A stretch of DNA of 64,000 bases, taken from contig JACTVC010000002.1 of the NCBI GenBank assembly GCA_018417955.1, forward strand, positions 1,984,001 to 2,048,000, in the 5' to 3' direction. The DNA comes from Laccaria trichodermophora. Its lineage: Eukaryota; Basidiomycota; Agaricomycetes; Agaricales; Hydnangiaceae. A program made the position numbers and the translations under genes. How positions within the stretch are numbered: the first letter of the stretch is position 1; each line of letters begins with the position of its first letter. Below the pieces are notes generated by a model. It searched no databases. It saw only the letters and a program-made list of their open reading frames with translations, and was not told where the DNA came from. Positions 1 to 11,096 of this stretch are shown here, piece by piece.

Positions 1-1747
1 TCTATTTCTTGAACAATGTCGAAAAGCGACGATTCGTTATCTAAAATGCAAGACTGAATTGTAACAAGTCTTTAGGAGCACCAGTTAAGCGAGGAATTGA
101 TTTCCATAAATGTCTACGCACTTGAGGATATCTGGCCACCCTGCAGTCTTCAGGTGATCCCGAGACTCAGTCACACTTCCAACGCCCCTCCGATGCCGCC
201 TTCGGGAAAGTGGTAGAACTTCCTGTATTTCCTCGGACGCAAAGGTAGGATGTTTGCCAGATTGCTTAACCCTTCGTACCTCTGATTCCGGATCAGAGGC
301 GTATCCAATCGAGGGGGTGGAAGCCCGTGATGACGACATAAGGTTTTGAGAAAGACAAAATGTTTTGCCCGGTGGGGAGAGTGTGATGAGAACAGTGTTG
401 GATGGAAGTTGCGAGGGATAGATAACAAGCTGATCAAAAAATGTCATTTGTTCTTGCTTCCGGGGGTATGCATGCATAGCGAACGCACTTCATCCGAGAG
501 AGGTATCAGGTCTTGTAGGTCAACGTCCCAGTCATCGAGCATCTTCCACTCAGATGCCTCATTGTCCAATGAAACACTTCCAGACGGCCGTCGTTCATTT
601 GTTCGTATGTCCTGTGGCCTGTGTGTTGGGATTTTCCCCCAGATTTCGAGTTTAAGAACGTGTCCACCGGTATCACTCCACGACAGAAAATCAAGATCAA
701 AACGAGCATCAAAGTGAAAAAGGGGATTGGTAGAAGGCCGATGTAAAGCTGAAAGGTATTTGGGCGTAGGTGACGACAGTTGAGCTAGATTTGCGTGGCC
801 ATGGAAAAGGTGCCTTGAGGGCGATGTCGTTATTTGACAGGTTGCAGTCCCGGAGAGTCTAAACTGCTCAACTTTCTTCTTGTGCGTGCGTTGGGAATCA
901 AGTTGTGAAGTTCGAGTCATCCCATTGAATGAATTAGTAGAGAAACCCGCCCCAGCTCTTCCCGGCGAAGACGCCAAGTTTGCGGTAGGTACAGTGGCTC
1001 GTTTACTGGTCTCTGTGCGCGAAGTCAAAGCAGATTCTCCCGTATAGTGTGTCGAGGGGGGTATCGCGATGGTAATAAATGTCTCTGTCAAACGAGAACT
1101 GATGACCTTCTCAAGTCCTGTTTGGGAGTGATCAGGAAGCAAGACCGAAGCTGTCGTCATGGCGGAAGCGCTTCCCAAGATATTGGATGCAGATGCAGTA
1201 ACGCGGGAGCTGGTAGAGGACGTTTTGGAGGTTGTCCTTGGTCGTTGAGGTCGGGCTGTTAGAGGTGATCTCGAAGGCGCAAACGGAAGCGTTTGGTTAG
1301 AAGTGCGACCCAGGGTTCCTCCGCCACTGGAGAAATCAACTCTGGCGCCCGAGGCCTTCCTCCCCCTTTGTTCTGCGAAACTGTTAATCGTCCCTCCCTC
1401 ATGAGGTCCATCGTCCGGCTTTGCATTCAACCTTGCCGTCGTCGAAGTAGTGGAAAGTTTCCGAGCACGTTTTCTCGAACTGATTATGCCCAGGTCGTCC
1501 GTCGTCCCAGGTATCGCATACTGAGATTGTTCCACAGGCTGGGATAAAGCTGAGGTGAATGCATCGCGGACAGGAAAGGGAGTGAGGTTGCGAATTTGAA
1601 TGGCAGTAATGTGTCGGATACGCCTCTGATTCAGTAGAGTTGTTGATTAAGCTGAGGTCATTGAATAATACGAAGACTTACTGGGGTTAATTGACGGTCA
1701 GCATCGAGTGGTGGCTCCGCGACTGAAATTGGTGTATTTCTGGTCAT
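1..1747 (-). CDS. UVRAG/Vps38-like subunit of the autophagy PI3-kinase complex, 3' end beyond window
   Basis: Proteins of this family join Vps34, Vps15 and Beclin-1/Vps30 in PI3-kinase complex II and act in autophagy and endosomal sorting. I chose the ATG at 1747 because exon 1 (MTRNTPISVAEPP...) ends at a GTAAGT donor. It splices in frame over 1681-1626 to RRIRHITAIQIRNLTPFPVR, a charged start I recall from fungal UVRAG-like proteins. Exon 2 (1625-489) has a long Ser/Thr-rich stretch and then a C2-like region around HVLKLEIWGKIP. An intron at 488-430 leads to LVIYPSQLPSNTVLITLSPP and a Ser-rich IGYASDPESE segment. A further intron starts near 117, and the frame continues off the left edge, so the coiled-coil part is not visible. 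The family name rests on recalled motifs and is fairly likely, not certain. Confidence 0.62.
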
Positions 1748-1844
1748 CAGTGTGAAGGAACAAGCGCTGAAAATAGTGAATACGACTTTGTATGCACAAC
1801 TACTTTTGAGCTCCACTGCACTCCATCCTGGCCCACTGGTCCAA

Positions 1845-3305
1845 ATGGCGTCTCCCCTCAAGCCTCATCCAACGAATCGGTCCGCACTCGATGATGCAAA
1901 AGCAATGCCACCTCCGCCAGCACCGGTGCGGCAGGCCTTGATAATGGAACCTGAAATCAACGGGCTAGCAGATTCTCTGCAGGTGAGGCTCAATACGTCA
2001 AGTGCTAGCACGCCCTTACGACCGCTGGCATAGAATGCAGTCGTAAAAACTGGTCAAATGTACAGATTTTATGCGGATGCTCGCAAATTGTGCGTATATC
2101 CACGCCTACAAAGGTTACATTTTCAAATCATCCAACAGAGGTATCACCAAGTACGCCTCCAGTCCACCACGTTCACTCACCGCCTCCCTCGGACGAGAAA
2201 TTGAAAAGTACGATCAATTATGTGACTCTCTCGAGGCCCATTTGGCGAGAACCGTTCCTTGCTGGCTTGACCTGAGCTGACCGAACTAAACTAGCTACGC
2301 GCCATAGCTGTCTTGCAGCGTGATCTACGCAAGGAAAAACAAAGCGTAGAATCAGCTAAAGAGCCTCCAAGGGATGCTGACGTATCTCGCCAAACCTCCC
2401 TTAAAATAAAGGAAGAGGCCACGATAGCCAACATCCAGGCCTCTCCGCCCGCTCCAAGCTCGTCCTCTCTATCTGGCCGACGTCCATCTGCAATATCTAT
2501 TTCTTCCCTCCAGAGACCCGCATTTTCCCTGAAACTTGATTTGTCTGCGACGTCTCTGCGGATCAGTGCAGAAGAAGCAGCCATGTTCTCGAGCAGCGGA
2601 CTTGCCTCGCCAGTCACCCTTGCCCCAAAATCAGCTCGTGCTATGGGTCCAACCGAATTTCCTCCAGAGCTCATGGCAGCGTTTTCAGGGCCGTCTACGG
2701 TGGCGGCTGATGTTTCTGGGCGACCTGTAGACATTGATTTAACAATTCCTGATCCACTTGAGCATTCCAATATCGGTGATTCGTCTGATAAGCCGATTGA
2801 ACTGGACCTGGATGGCATGGATATTGACATGCCAATAATGACGGACCTCTTTGGGGACGCGGACGGAGGAGGGTCGGATCACGTTGCGACCCCTGCCGAC
2901 GGTCTATTTTCTCCCGTCCTTGGGGACGAGAACTCGGATGAGCATTCAACGGCTCCTAATCAACATGAAGGTCTTATCAATCAATTAGTTGATGATAATG
3001 CTAGTAGCGGCGTTTTCGCCACTCCTGCACAGGAGAATATGGCTATCTCACAACTTCATATACCCTCTCCGGGAGCACTTCTAGCAAGCTATTCATCTTC
3101 TGCGACTAACGATGCCCCACCATCCAAGTTACCTCATGCCGGGTCTGAGGCTGATCCAACTTTTGATCTAAATTCTATGGAACTCGAGTTCTTCTCCCAC
3201 CCCACGGACTCCGAAATGAACTTTTCAATGGACATGGGAGATTTCCTGGCCATTCAAGGCGATGTCGAAGACAAGAGTGACGCCAACCTTAGTTCCAAAG
3301 GATGA
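1845..3305 (+). CDS. unrecognised Ser/Pro-rich acidic protein with a short coiled coil (possible transcription regulator)
   Basis: I do not recognise the family. Exon 1 starts MASPLKPHPTNRSALDD and ends at a GTGAGG donor at 1983. A helical segment SLGREIEKYDQLCDSLEAHL is followed, across an apparent GC-AG intron (2245-2294), by LRAIAVLQRDLRKEKQ. A long disordered Ser/Pro-rich and acidic region follows, including IDLTIPDPLEHSN, IELDLDGMDIDMPIMTDLFGD and a hydrophobic-acidic C-terminus. Such acidic D/L stretches resemble activation domains or Mediator tail subunits, but that is inference only. The splice between exon 1 and the helical exon, somewhere in 1983-2165, is not resolved; two frames look plausible there. 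The gene is divergent from the UVRAG-like gene with about 97 bp between start codons. Confidence 0.55.
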
Positions 3306-3397
3306 CGTTGGGCGCAGATATTGTTCGCAATGCAACATCAATCGATTCTGTATACCTTACATTAAATGAATAGAGGCAGGCTATTATATTCACCATG

Positions 3398-4453
3398 TCA
3401 AGACGGTGTATGCACCGCAGAACGAACAGGTTGTGGCAAAGATGCGCAATGTTTGTCTAATTTCTTTCGCAAAGGATGATCGGAACGAATGCCCACCGTC
3501 TGCAGGGCCTTTGAAAGCCCTGTTATGAGGTAACTTCGGGTCTCCTCGTCAATTGTGTCCGACTCGAGCAACTCCTTCACTGCACGAGCTAAGCGTCCCT
3601 TGGGACGTGAAGGAGCAGACCCTCCCCCTGCTTTTGGAATTTTGTGTTTCCCTTTTGACTTGCCGTTCAGCTTGGGAGCGGCTAGCAAGGGCTCGATAAA
3701 CTCGCTTCTGAATCGGCGATGAGCAAGAGAAGATACTGGTATGACGCGGTCGAGAGGGCTTGCTGCTTCTGCACAGGCCTCTGCGAAAGCGGCTTGGTCA
3801 GTCGATTGCCCCTCCTCGAAGCCCCACTTCTTCAGCTCATCTGCCCTTTTCTCCCTCAACCTCTGGGAAATTTTATCACGAGTATCGTCGATAGTAATCG
3901 TTTTGGCAACAGACTCGAGGACATCATTTAGTCGCAGCCACCCCTTGTCTTCGTCAACAGCCCGTTTGACATAATGTCGGTTGACGTAGCTAAGCAGTCG
4001 ATTGGCTGACTGGGCCCCAGCACTGAATCGGTTGAAGCAGGGAACGATGTAATGAATAAGGGTGGACTCGTCCTGGGGAGAACCAAGAGCTATATCACGG
4101 ACAGTATTTGCAAAGTATTTATCAAGGTAATGATAAATGTCCGTGCCGCTGGCTACACTTTTGGCAGAGGGTGAGCTAGCGGAATTAGTTGCTTCACTTT
4201 GAGCGGTGAAACTAAGATATTTAACCTAGTAAGCGAAGAAATGGGATTGAAATAAAGGGCGACTTCACTAATTGTAGCAAGCGGAGTGTATACCAGCATA
4301 GAGAGGAAAATCAATAGCTGGAGCCTTTCCATTGGGATTATTTACTGGAGACTTGATGATATGGTCCAGAGCAGGCTCTAAATAGGCCCAAAGAGCGGAC
4401 GACGACGTTGCAGGATTGGCACTCCCCGATGCATGATTTAAAATGGCGGGCAT
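3398..4453 (-). CDS. cullin N-terminal-like protein lacking the cullin C-terminal half
   Basis: After MPAILNHASGSANPATSSSA, exon 1 reads LWAYLEPALDHIIK and ends ACYN. It splices from about 4264 (GTGAAG) to a tag acceptor, giving ACYNYFTAQS. The following GTDIYHYLDKYFANTV, LIHYIVPCFNRFSAGAQSAN and RLLSYVNRHYVKRAVDEDKG follow the order of the first cullin repeat of Cdc53/Cul1, the part that binds the Skp1/F-box side. There is no room for the cullin homology domain, Rbx1-binding region or neddylation lysine. The protein instead ends in a Lys-rich linker (KSKGKHKIPK) and a helical tail, stopping at 3398 after about 330 residues. It could be a genuine short adaptor or competitor of cullins, or an old duplicated fragment. 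The splice sites and frame are intact, which argues for a functional gene. Confidence 0.6.
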
Positions 4454-4495
4454 GGTAAGTTGTTCAAAGAAAATTCAATGCGGCATGATTACATA

Positions 4496-4531
4496 CTGTC
4501 ATGTGACCAGTGACCCGGTGTCACATGACAG
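4496..4531. promoter_or_regulatory. 12-bp perfect inverted repeat in the cullin-like/HMG divergent promoter
   Basis: The arms CTGTCATGTGAC (4496-4507) and GTCACATGACAG (4520-4531) are exact reverse complements separated by 12 bp. They lie between the divergent starts at 4453 and 4662. The spacing and symmetry suit a dimeric DNA-binding protein; the factor is unknown. Confidence 0.4.
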
Positions 4532-4661
4532 CGATGTGATTATATCGAGGGTCCGATGTGACATAGCAGTGCTAGGAGTGACCCTGAATATCTCGATATC
4601 TCCTTCAGAGTCCCTCTTCCGTCTGTTATAAAGCCCAGCATGTCCCCATTCCTTTGTTCCC

Positions 4662-5734
4662 ATGGATTGTACGTTTTTTGTCTCCTTTCTTTGATTTAAT
4701 CCTCATAACCCTTTTCACAGGCCAAAATCTGGAGGATGCTACTCCGTCTCGCTCTGGCAATCGCGTTCCTCGCCCACGCAATGCCTTCATGATCTTTCGC
4801 TCCGAGTTCTGGGCGGAAGAGAAAATCAATCGAAAGGTTGAACATGATCACCGTCACATTAGTCGAATCATTGGTCATTGCTGGAACCAGATGTCAGAGC
4901 CTGAAAAAGACGTTTGGCGTAGAAAGGCCGAGCAAGAGAAAGCCGACCATGAACGCAAACACCCAGGGTATCGCTTCTGCCCCACCATTCGTACCAAGAA
5001 ACCTATCAAACGAAAGGTGAAGCGCAATGGAGAAAGTGAACTCCTCCGCTGTCGTCAAGTGGCGGAATTGCTGCTTGCGGGAAAGGAGGGCGACGAGCTA
5101 GCCACTGCCGTCATGCAGATATCTCCTCCAAGCACGCTGCAAACGGGGTCATTGGAAGACATCCCGTCCATGACCCAGGAATCAGCGAACAATGATTGTC
5201 GGCCTGACAGAGCAGAGCTCGACCTCCCGCCTTTCCGCAGTCCCTTACTACCTCCTCCGACTTTGCAATGTGCTACTTCGTCTCCACCTATCCCTCTCCC
5301 CACAGCTTCATCCTGCGCTGTGAGTTCTCGTTTTGATCGCTTTCACATTCAAGTGACCTAAAACATAGCAGGATCTCATCGCACCTAATTTCCCTTCATG
5401 GTATTCGGATTGGGGAGCAGCCTTTTCAATGGTTCCTGGTCAATACCGTGCGGTTGGCGAAAATTCGTATATGTCCCTATCTAGCGCCGACGCAAACCAG
5501 CCCTCCAGCGAAGTTCTTTGGCAGACCAGTCACGTCCCCACACATTACCCACCGGCGTCGGAGCCCATACCTGCTTTGCCCTTCATCTATCCTATTCCTT
5601 CCTACGCTTCGCTTTTTGATCCATTTACTTATGATATTTGTGAATTTCCAGATATGCTTGGTCCCAGCCAATCATCCTGCCCTTCTGAATTAAGCTTTAC
5701 GTTTTCGTGGAATCCTTTAGCTACCAGCTACTAA
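4662..5734 (+). CDS. HMG-box transcription factor (mushroom STE11/Prf1-like class)
   Basis: A 7-base first exon (ATGGATT) is joined across intron 4669-4720 to give MDCQNLEDATPSRSGNRVPR. The HMG box spans about residues 18-90: RPRNAFMIFRSEFW, then HDHRHISRIIGHCWNQM, EKDVWRRKAEQEKADHERKH and PGYRF. A basic tail (KKPIKRKVKRN) follows. This is the sequence-specific MATA-HMG type used in fungal sexual development, so the protein is expected to be nuclear and DNA-binding. A second intron (GTGAGT to catagcag near 5390) leads into DLIAPNFPSWYSDWG and a Pro/Ser/Tyr-rich C-terminal region ending at 5734, likely an activation domain. No homeodomain, pheromone or receptor genes are nearby, so this is not by itself a mating-type locus. 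Confidence 0.85.
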
Positions 5735-5796
5735 TTGGCGTTCTGCATTCTATCCATACATAGGTCGCATCATATTTCACCCTTGCCTTAGAGCCC

Positions 5797-6857
5797 TTAG
5801 TTGGCAATGGACAATATTTCGAAAGCGCGAAGCCCTTCTTTTCCAAGGAGGGTTGCGCACCCTACAACCTCTGCTCCTGCCCGTCTCATCCTCAGCAGGG
5901 CTTCATGTGATGTGACCCCACCAACACCAATAATCTTTAAGTCTCCTAAACCAGCCTCGGAGCAGTTCTCTCCTCGCAAGAGTTGAGAGAACGTGTAGAC
6001 ATTGCCGAGTGATAGTGCATGCAACGGATCACCAGCCAATCCTCCCAGCGCGGTTGGAACACCGAACACCCTCTCAATTTCTCCAGGGGAAGAAAGAGGA
6101 TGGACCTCCAACTGGTCAGGGAACATGAGGGAATTTCCCAAGGTGTTTGTGCACGTTAAAAAGGAAAACGGGGAAGCATTTGTGTGATTTATGGTAAGGG
6201 TGAATTGTTTCAGGGTGTCCAAGACTTCCAAAAACTGCTCGCGGAATACAAATGGGGGTAACTTCAGCCCGATTGTCAAGGTTGAATCCTGAGCGTACTC
6301 TTTAGCGAACACGTCAAGTAAAGGAGAGAGAGATGCAAAGAAATATCCTGATGGAGAAGAGTTCTGGATGTTTGGACAAGAGGTGTTGAGCTCGATGGCT
6401 ACCCTTGAGGTCCGCGCATCATTACGATCGCCCACCTTCATCCGCATGGCTTGAATAGAAGCTACCATGGACTGAAGAGAGTTTGGTTGGGAGGCAGTTA
6501 TGCTGATAATGAACGGTTTACTTGATGAAGGTCGTGAGAGTAGAATGGATTCGACCCATGCCAGATAGGTTGTCAACGGATGGGGCGAATAGCCATACGA
6601 GTTCAAAGTTGAAAGGGTTTTCCTGGTAAAGACTACCTGGACATGAACATTAGCCAGGGTTGTTATAGGTGGTGTCGTGAGGTCTTTACTGTATGTTCGT
6701 CGTCCTCCTTGAACCCACTGGCTGTCGCTGTACGAGTAGTGACGCCCCCAGTGTATGGAGAGTTGTAAAGCCCTTCAAGTTGCTGAAAATCTGAGGACCA
6801 CGCACAAGAAGAGTTGACAATAGGCGGTGATATCTCAATATTATTGACCTTGACCAT
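5797..6857 (-). CDS. dihydroorotate dehydrogenase, class 1A-like (cytosolic)
   Basis: The enzyme oxidises dihydroorotate to orotate in pyrimidine synthesis; class 1A forms are soluble and use fumarate. Exon 1 (MVKVNNIEISPPIVNSSCAW...) ends EHT at a GTAAAG donor and continues after an acceptor as VVFTRKTLSTLNSYGYS. The motif ELNTSCPNI carries the Cys that serves as catalytic base in class 1A (class 2 has Ser). FMN-site features include the LKLPP strand, the NHTNA segment, and near the C-terminus IIGVGGVTSHEALLRMRRAGAEVV for the phosphate-binding end. There is no N-terminal mitochondrial or membrane segment, consistent with class 1A. The length of about 330 residues is normal. The next gene upstream on the same strand is the TRAPP subunit. 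Confidence 0.82.
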
Positions 6858-6947
6858 GATTAACTGAGAGGAAATGCTATCTCCGATATCTCCATCCTCG
6901 ACCTACACAACACAGAAAGCCCACAAAAACCTGCAGTTATCGCATGT

Positions 6948-7820
6948 CTATTGCTTCATCAATTCTTCGCGGTCTAGCACAGACTTCTCCAATTTGATAA
7001 GTATTGTAGTTCGAGACGGGAACTGAGAGGTTGGTGTATTATGAGCCGTTACTCTTGCCGGCTATGGGATCATCAATAGAGTTTGTTTTTAGAAGAAAGT
7101 GACACGCACGAAACCAAGCCCATCGAGAACAGCTTCGACGATTCCCGCAGTGAATGACGAACAACTTAATTGACTCATATCGCGTGGTACGGAAATGTAC
7201 CGTTCAATTGGAGGGTCGTTGTCGATTATCATATCTGTTAGACGTCAGCATAGTGAAGAGTGCGAAAGGGCTGTTGCAGTACATTCATCTGCGTTTTCTA
7301 CACTCTTCTCAATGGCATCAGCTGCTTTCCCAAAGACAGCCTTCCAAACTTGAGTGTGAATGGACATTAACGCAGGCAAAAAGCGAGTTTCTCGTTTGGG
7401 TGTTTTCGACGACGTCTCTGCCCGCCAAACCATCAACTCAAGCACCCGGGTGCCGATTCGATAACCAAGTGTATTCAACCTATGTTGGTGTGTTGGGGTG
7501 GGCGAGTAGACAAGGTGGAACAAAACGCACCGACGTTCTAAATCATTTATACCATTGACGCGTTTCTGAGTGTACTGAACGACCTCTGAGAACAAGAAAG
7601 CAAAGGCCGAGGCAGAAACTTCAGTTCCTCTCGTTTTGTTGAGATTTCTGTCGTAGATATTGGGCCGATTTGGGGCTGCTTTGTTGAGTGTAGCTTGAAT
7701 AGAGGGAGCGGAGGGTAAAGAAAACCGGGTTGAACTGGCCGTTGGCGATAAATGCTCGACTGAAGATTGGGAAGACGTTGAGAGGACGGAAAGTCGGGGA
7801 TGTGGTTGTGTATAAGCCAT
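6948..7820 (-). CDS. TRS31: TRAPP complex subunit Trs31/TRAPPC5
   Basis: TRAPP is the Rab/Ypt1 exchange factor and tether for ER-Golgi traffic; Trs31 is a small core subunit with the Bet3 fold. The start at 7820 gives a Ser/Pro-rich leader, then SASAFAFLFSEVVQY and LGYRIGTRVLELMVWR, RETRFLPALMSI, WKAVFGKAAD and VENADEY. An intron (donor near 7289) leads to MIIDNDPPIERYISVPRDMSQLSCSSF and AGIVEAVLDGLGF. A last exon encodes PARVTAHN and FPSRTTILIKLEKSVL, ending at 6948. A 51-bp intron inside the first block (ends before LNTLGYR) keeps the frame open if unspliced. These motifs in this order are diagnostic for the family. The N-terminal leader is longer than in yeast. Confidence 0.88.
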
Positions 7821-7872
7821 GATGGATTGATTCTACATTCCTTACATTCATTCATCTGCATTCAATTAAATA

Positions 7873-10846
7873 ATGTCCGCTTCTGACATACGATCCCATC
7901 TGTACTCTTCTCTGCTTGAGGCAAGGACACCAGATGTCGCCTTGCGCGTCAGAGGTTCTTGGAAAGCCGTCTACAGACTACATCGCGTCGTCCTAATACA
8001 AGCTGTGAGTCAACTTGGAACAAACCTTCAATTTTCCAACTAATAACACATTTTTGAGGGTTTCTTTCAATCCCTCTTCACTGCAGGATTCCTCGAGTCT
8101 TCTCATGGCCCTAATAGTGATAGTCTTGCCAACGTTGACGTGGCTTTTGATGACGCCAACATCACTCGCTTAGGTCAGTAGTGTTAAATTCTCCCCCAAA
8201 CCAATCATTTTCTTTTACAAAGTCATGTAATTCCTATAGCTTTCGAGTAAGTGATAATATGAATAAGGATTTCGCCTTGCCAAGCTCTTACTGGCAATGT
8301 CTCCAGAATCTGCATAGCGCGGCTGTATGGGGGTGGCCCGCCATTACATATCTCCCCCGATATTATCCCTTCGACGACTCACTCATTGACACCCTCATTC
8401 CCCGAGGGTATCAAATTCGATGATACGCCACCAGGACACCAACCAGCTACTCCAAGATTTCTGCTTTCCCTCCTTGCGACTGCGATCTATTTATCCATCC
8501 CAACGGTTGCCTCCCAAGCACTTGAATCCATCCTTTAAATTATAGGTCCTCATACAGTCATGTCTTGCCTAAACTTCGCACTCGGAAAGCCCATAGACAC
8601 ATTTGAATCTAGTAGAGAACCAAGGGCGGCTGTTGGGCTGGAGCAAGTTGCAGTCATGGAGTATAACGACGATAATCCCGGAGTCTCAAGTTTGGGACTA
8701 GAAACCGCACGCATGGACACAGTTTGCTCTTCATATTCTCTGTCGACAACTGAATCTGAGTCAAAATTGTCTGACGAGAGGTCTACTGGAGACTTGACGC
8801 ATCATTACGGTGCTATCTCCGATAAAATAGGCGAAGCAAGTGCCTGTTGGCTTGCTCGTTGGGCGAAGGACATGTACGAGGAGGATGTCGTGCCAAAGCT
8901 TGATGATACCCGCCCTTTACGGTTAAGGTCGCAAATGTCGCCGTCCACCTTGCTTATGAGCGACAATTGTGTGACTTCCTCGAATTCCGTCCAGTCTGCC
9001 CATGTCGTAATCTGGGCTCGTGGTGGTCTGAGCTCCGACTGGGTTTCAGCGCTTGTGCCAGCTGACACACTTCGTAAAGGGTGAACGTGAACGGTATGAT
9101 TTTGCTTGCTCAGTGGTCGAACTACGGAGGAGAGGTGGCATCCTAGAAACGGAAGAGCAGGTGTGGAATAAGATGTTCGAACAAGGTATATATTACGCTA
9201 ACATGGTAATTGTTTTTCCTCCTCAATGCGTTGACCTGAATTTTCTGCGATTTGTTGCCTTGATAGACAACGGAAGACCTTATGTCAATATCCCAGGATG
9301 TTTCTCCCACCACGAACCGTCCGTACGTGTCGCTATCAGTGCTACAAGCCGCACATTGGAGTCAATCCGTTCTCCGCCATCATATTATCTCTCAACCTAC
9401 CGTCAATGGGACCGCCCAATCTTCATCTCCTCCACTTAGCGAGAATGAACTGGGGATTACTCTGGCCACCGCCGGTATCTTGGGTTCCATATCCAACTGC
9501 CAAACCGATTCATCTCACACAGGGAATTCTGAATTAAAGAGATCGTATTTCGCTGTACCCAGTGATTCGTCCCTCAGAATTGGAGATTTGAGGATTGACA
9601 TCTCCGCCCCCAAGGAAGGAACTAGTATCTCAATGGATGATCTCTTTTCATTTTCTCAATCGCCTTCTGGACGTCGATCTCCGGGGCATAACGTGGTAGA
9701 TCATCGCATCAAGGTTTCTACCACGGAGTCTTCCTTCTTTGGCCTTGCAGTATCAAGACATTCTGCATTGACATGCTGCCAAATAGATCCCACGGGCAAG
9801 TGTCGGTGGTCGCCCTTCCCGCCCTATCGATTTGCCGTCGAATTTTGGGATATCGCTTGCTTGAAAGACAAATGTCGTCTTTATTCGCATACCGTTTGGT
9901 ACGGCGGCAGTCTTTTCAATATTTATGTCCAAATTTTACGGAAAACAGAACAGGCGCAACTGGGGATTTATCTCCATCGTCAATCGAGTACTGATCCTAT
10001 TCCAGCACCATCGTCTCCGACTATGTCAAGCGCCAATGGTAAGAGTGAAGGACCTCCACACACAAGGTAAGGTCGGCCATGTAAGCTCAAATGGATCTGA
10101 AGCTTGAAGGGGCGAGGGAGGGCAAAGGAGGGTCGAAGCCATGCGATTATGGTGGGTTTATGTGAGGGGTGTCGGATAGTGCTTCAACGAGTCCTTTACA
10201 CCGATGTACTGGTCGCGTACGAGCACTGCATGTGTTTCTAGAGTGGTTGCCTGTGAGTAAGCCTTGAGCAGGACTTGATCATCATGCACATCTGAGGATG
10301 GCCTTTTTATGTTGTAAGAAAGAAGCTCAAAATTCGGGAGACGTACCTTTGTGTCAAAGTTCTAAGTATGTTTGTAGTTGCAACTCAAGGCCATGTTGGA
10401 CGAGGGACCATTCATCCCCCTCTATCTTCGTTCCCACCTCTCCCGTCTGCAGCCACCGTGCTCCATTGATACGGACAATACCACAACATTCTACTTCTGA
10501 TAGCACAACGGCACTGCCCTTCACGCCCTCTGTTTCTCCGGCGTCGTCATGTACGTTGACTTCAGGGGGTTTGGTTATACCATCGACATCGACGCCCTTG
10601 ACGCCTCCGCAACCGTTTCGTGATCACCGACCGTCGGTAGCCGCATATTTCTCAGTCAGCTGCGCCAGCGCGACTGGGTCCTCGCAAACGAGGTTCACGA
10701 GTTCTCCAGATGTATTTGCGGTCAATAAGAGTTGGGGATGGAAATCCAGCTCTCTACGGACGGAAGAATACATGGAGGTTGGTGATTTAAGGCCTCGGAG
10801 TAAAGAGGTCAGCCTGCGTGCTACAGTGCTACTAGGCCTCGTTTAG
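7873..10846 (+). pseudogene. BTB/POZ-domain protein gene with in-frame stop and a frameshift
   Basis: The N-terminus MSASDIRSHLYSSLL, VALRVRGSWKAVYRLHRVVL and GFFQSLFTAGFLESS forms a BTB/POZ fold. Exons 7873-8004, 8059-8173, a 7-base microexon 8240-8246 and 8307 onward give ITRLAFEICIARLYGGGPP. The frame then runs to LESIL, meets TAA at 8536-8538, and continues in the same frame as IIGPHTVMSCLNFALGKPI, so a single sense codon appears to have become a stop. A second break lies at 9070-9074: SALVPADTL is followed in another frame by VKGERERYDFACSVVELRRR, as if two bases were lost. Further exons (9267-10066 and a last exon ending at 10846 with FTSSPDVFAVNKSWGWKSS) are intact. Either the gene is dead or the assembly has two errors; read coverage would decide. 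Its function is unknown. Confidence 0.6.
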
Positions 10847-10865
10847 GAAACCAAACAGGAAACTC

Positions 10866-10943
10866 GCTATATTACCTTGCTTGTCAAGGTCTATTTCCAC
10901 GGTCATAATTATGTCATCCGTCTCACTGGCCCCCAAGGTCATA
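10866..10943 (+). repeat. left half of a host repeat split by the 19-kb island
   Basis: The stretch begins with a segment shared, with one change, with 30149 onward (TGCTTGTCAAGGTCTATTTC) and ends CCCCAAGGTCATA. The latter recurs at about 30052. It directly abuts the left terminal inverted repeat of the island. Confidence 0.6.
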
Positions 10944-11096
10944 CAGTTGAACCTCTCTTAACCCATACCCCTCAGTGGACAGCCCGGGCTATGGGTTATG
11001 AGGGGTTATGGGCTAATAGAGGTATGGTAAAAATAGATTCTAAAAATCGAGAAAAAATCGCAAAAAATCATTAAAAGAATAGGCTGTTTCACAGTA

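Noticed and set aside
444..1535. Minus-strand frame taken as a complete gene starting MEQSQ
   Set aside because: There is no ATG there; the frame continues upstream to RRIRHITAIQIRNLTPF and an earlier exon, so it is an internal exon.
4662..5734. HMG gene as a mating-type locus
   Set aside because: No homeodomain pair, pheromone precursor or STE3-type receptor lies nearby; agaricomycete mating type is not defined by an HMG gene.
5797..6857. Class 2 (mitochondrial, quinone-linked) dihydroorotate dehydrogenase
   Set aside because: No N-terminal targeting or membrane helix, and the active-site loop has Cys (NTSCPN), not Ser.
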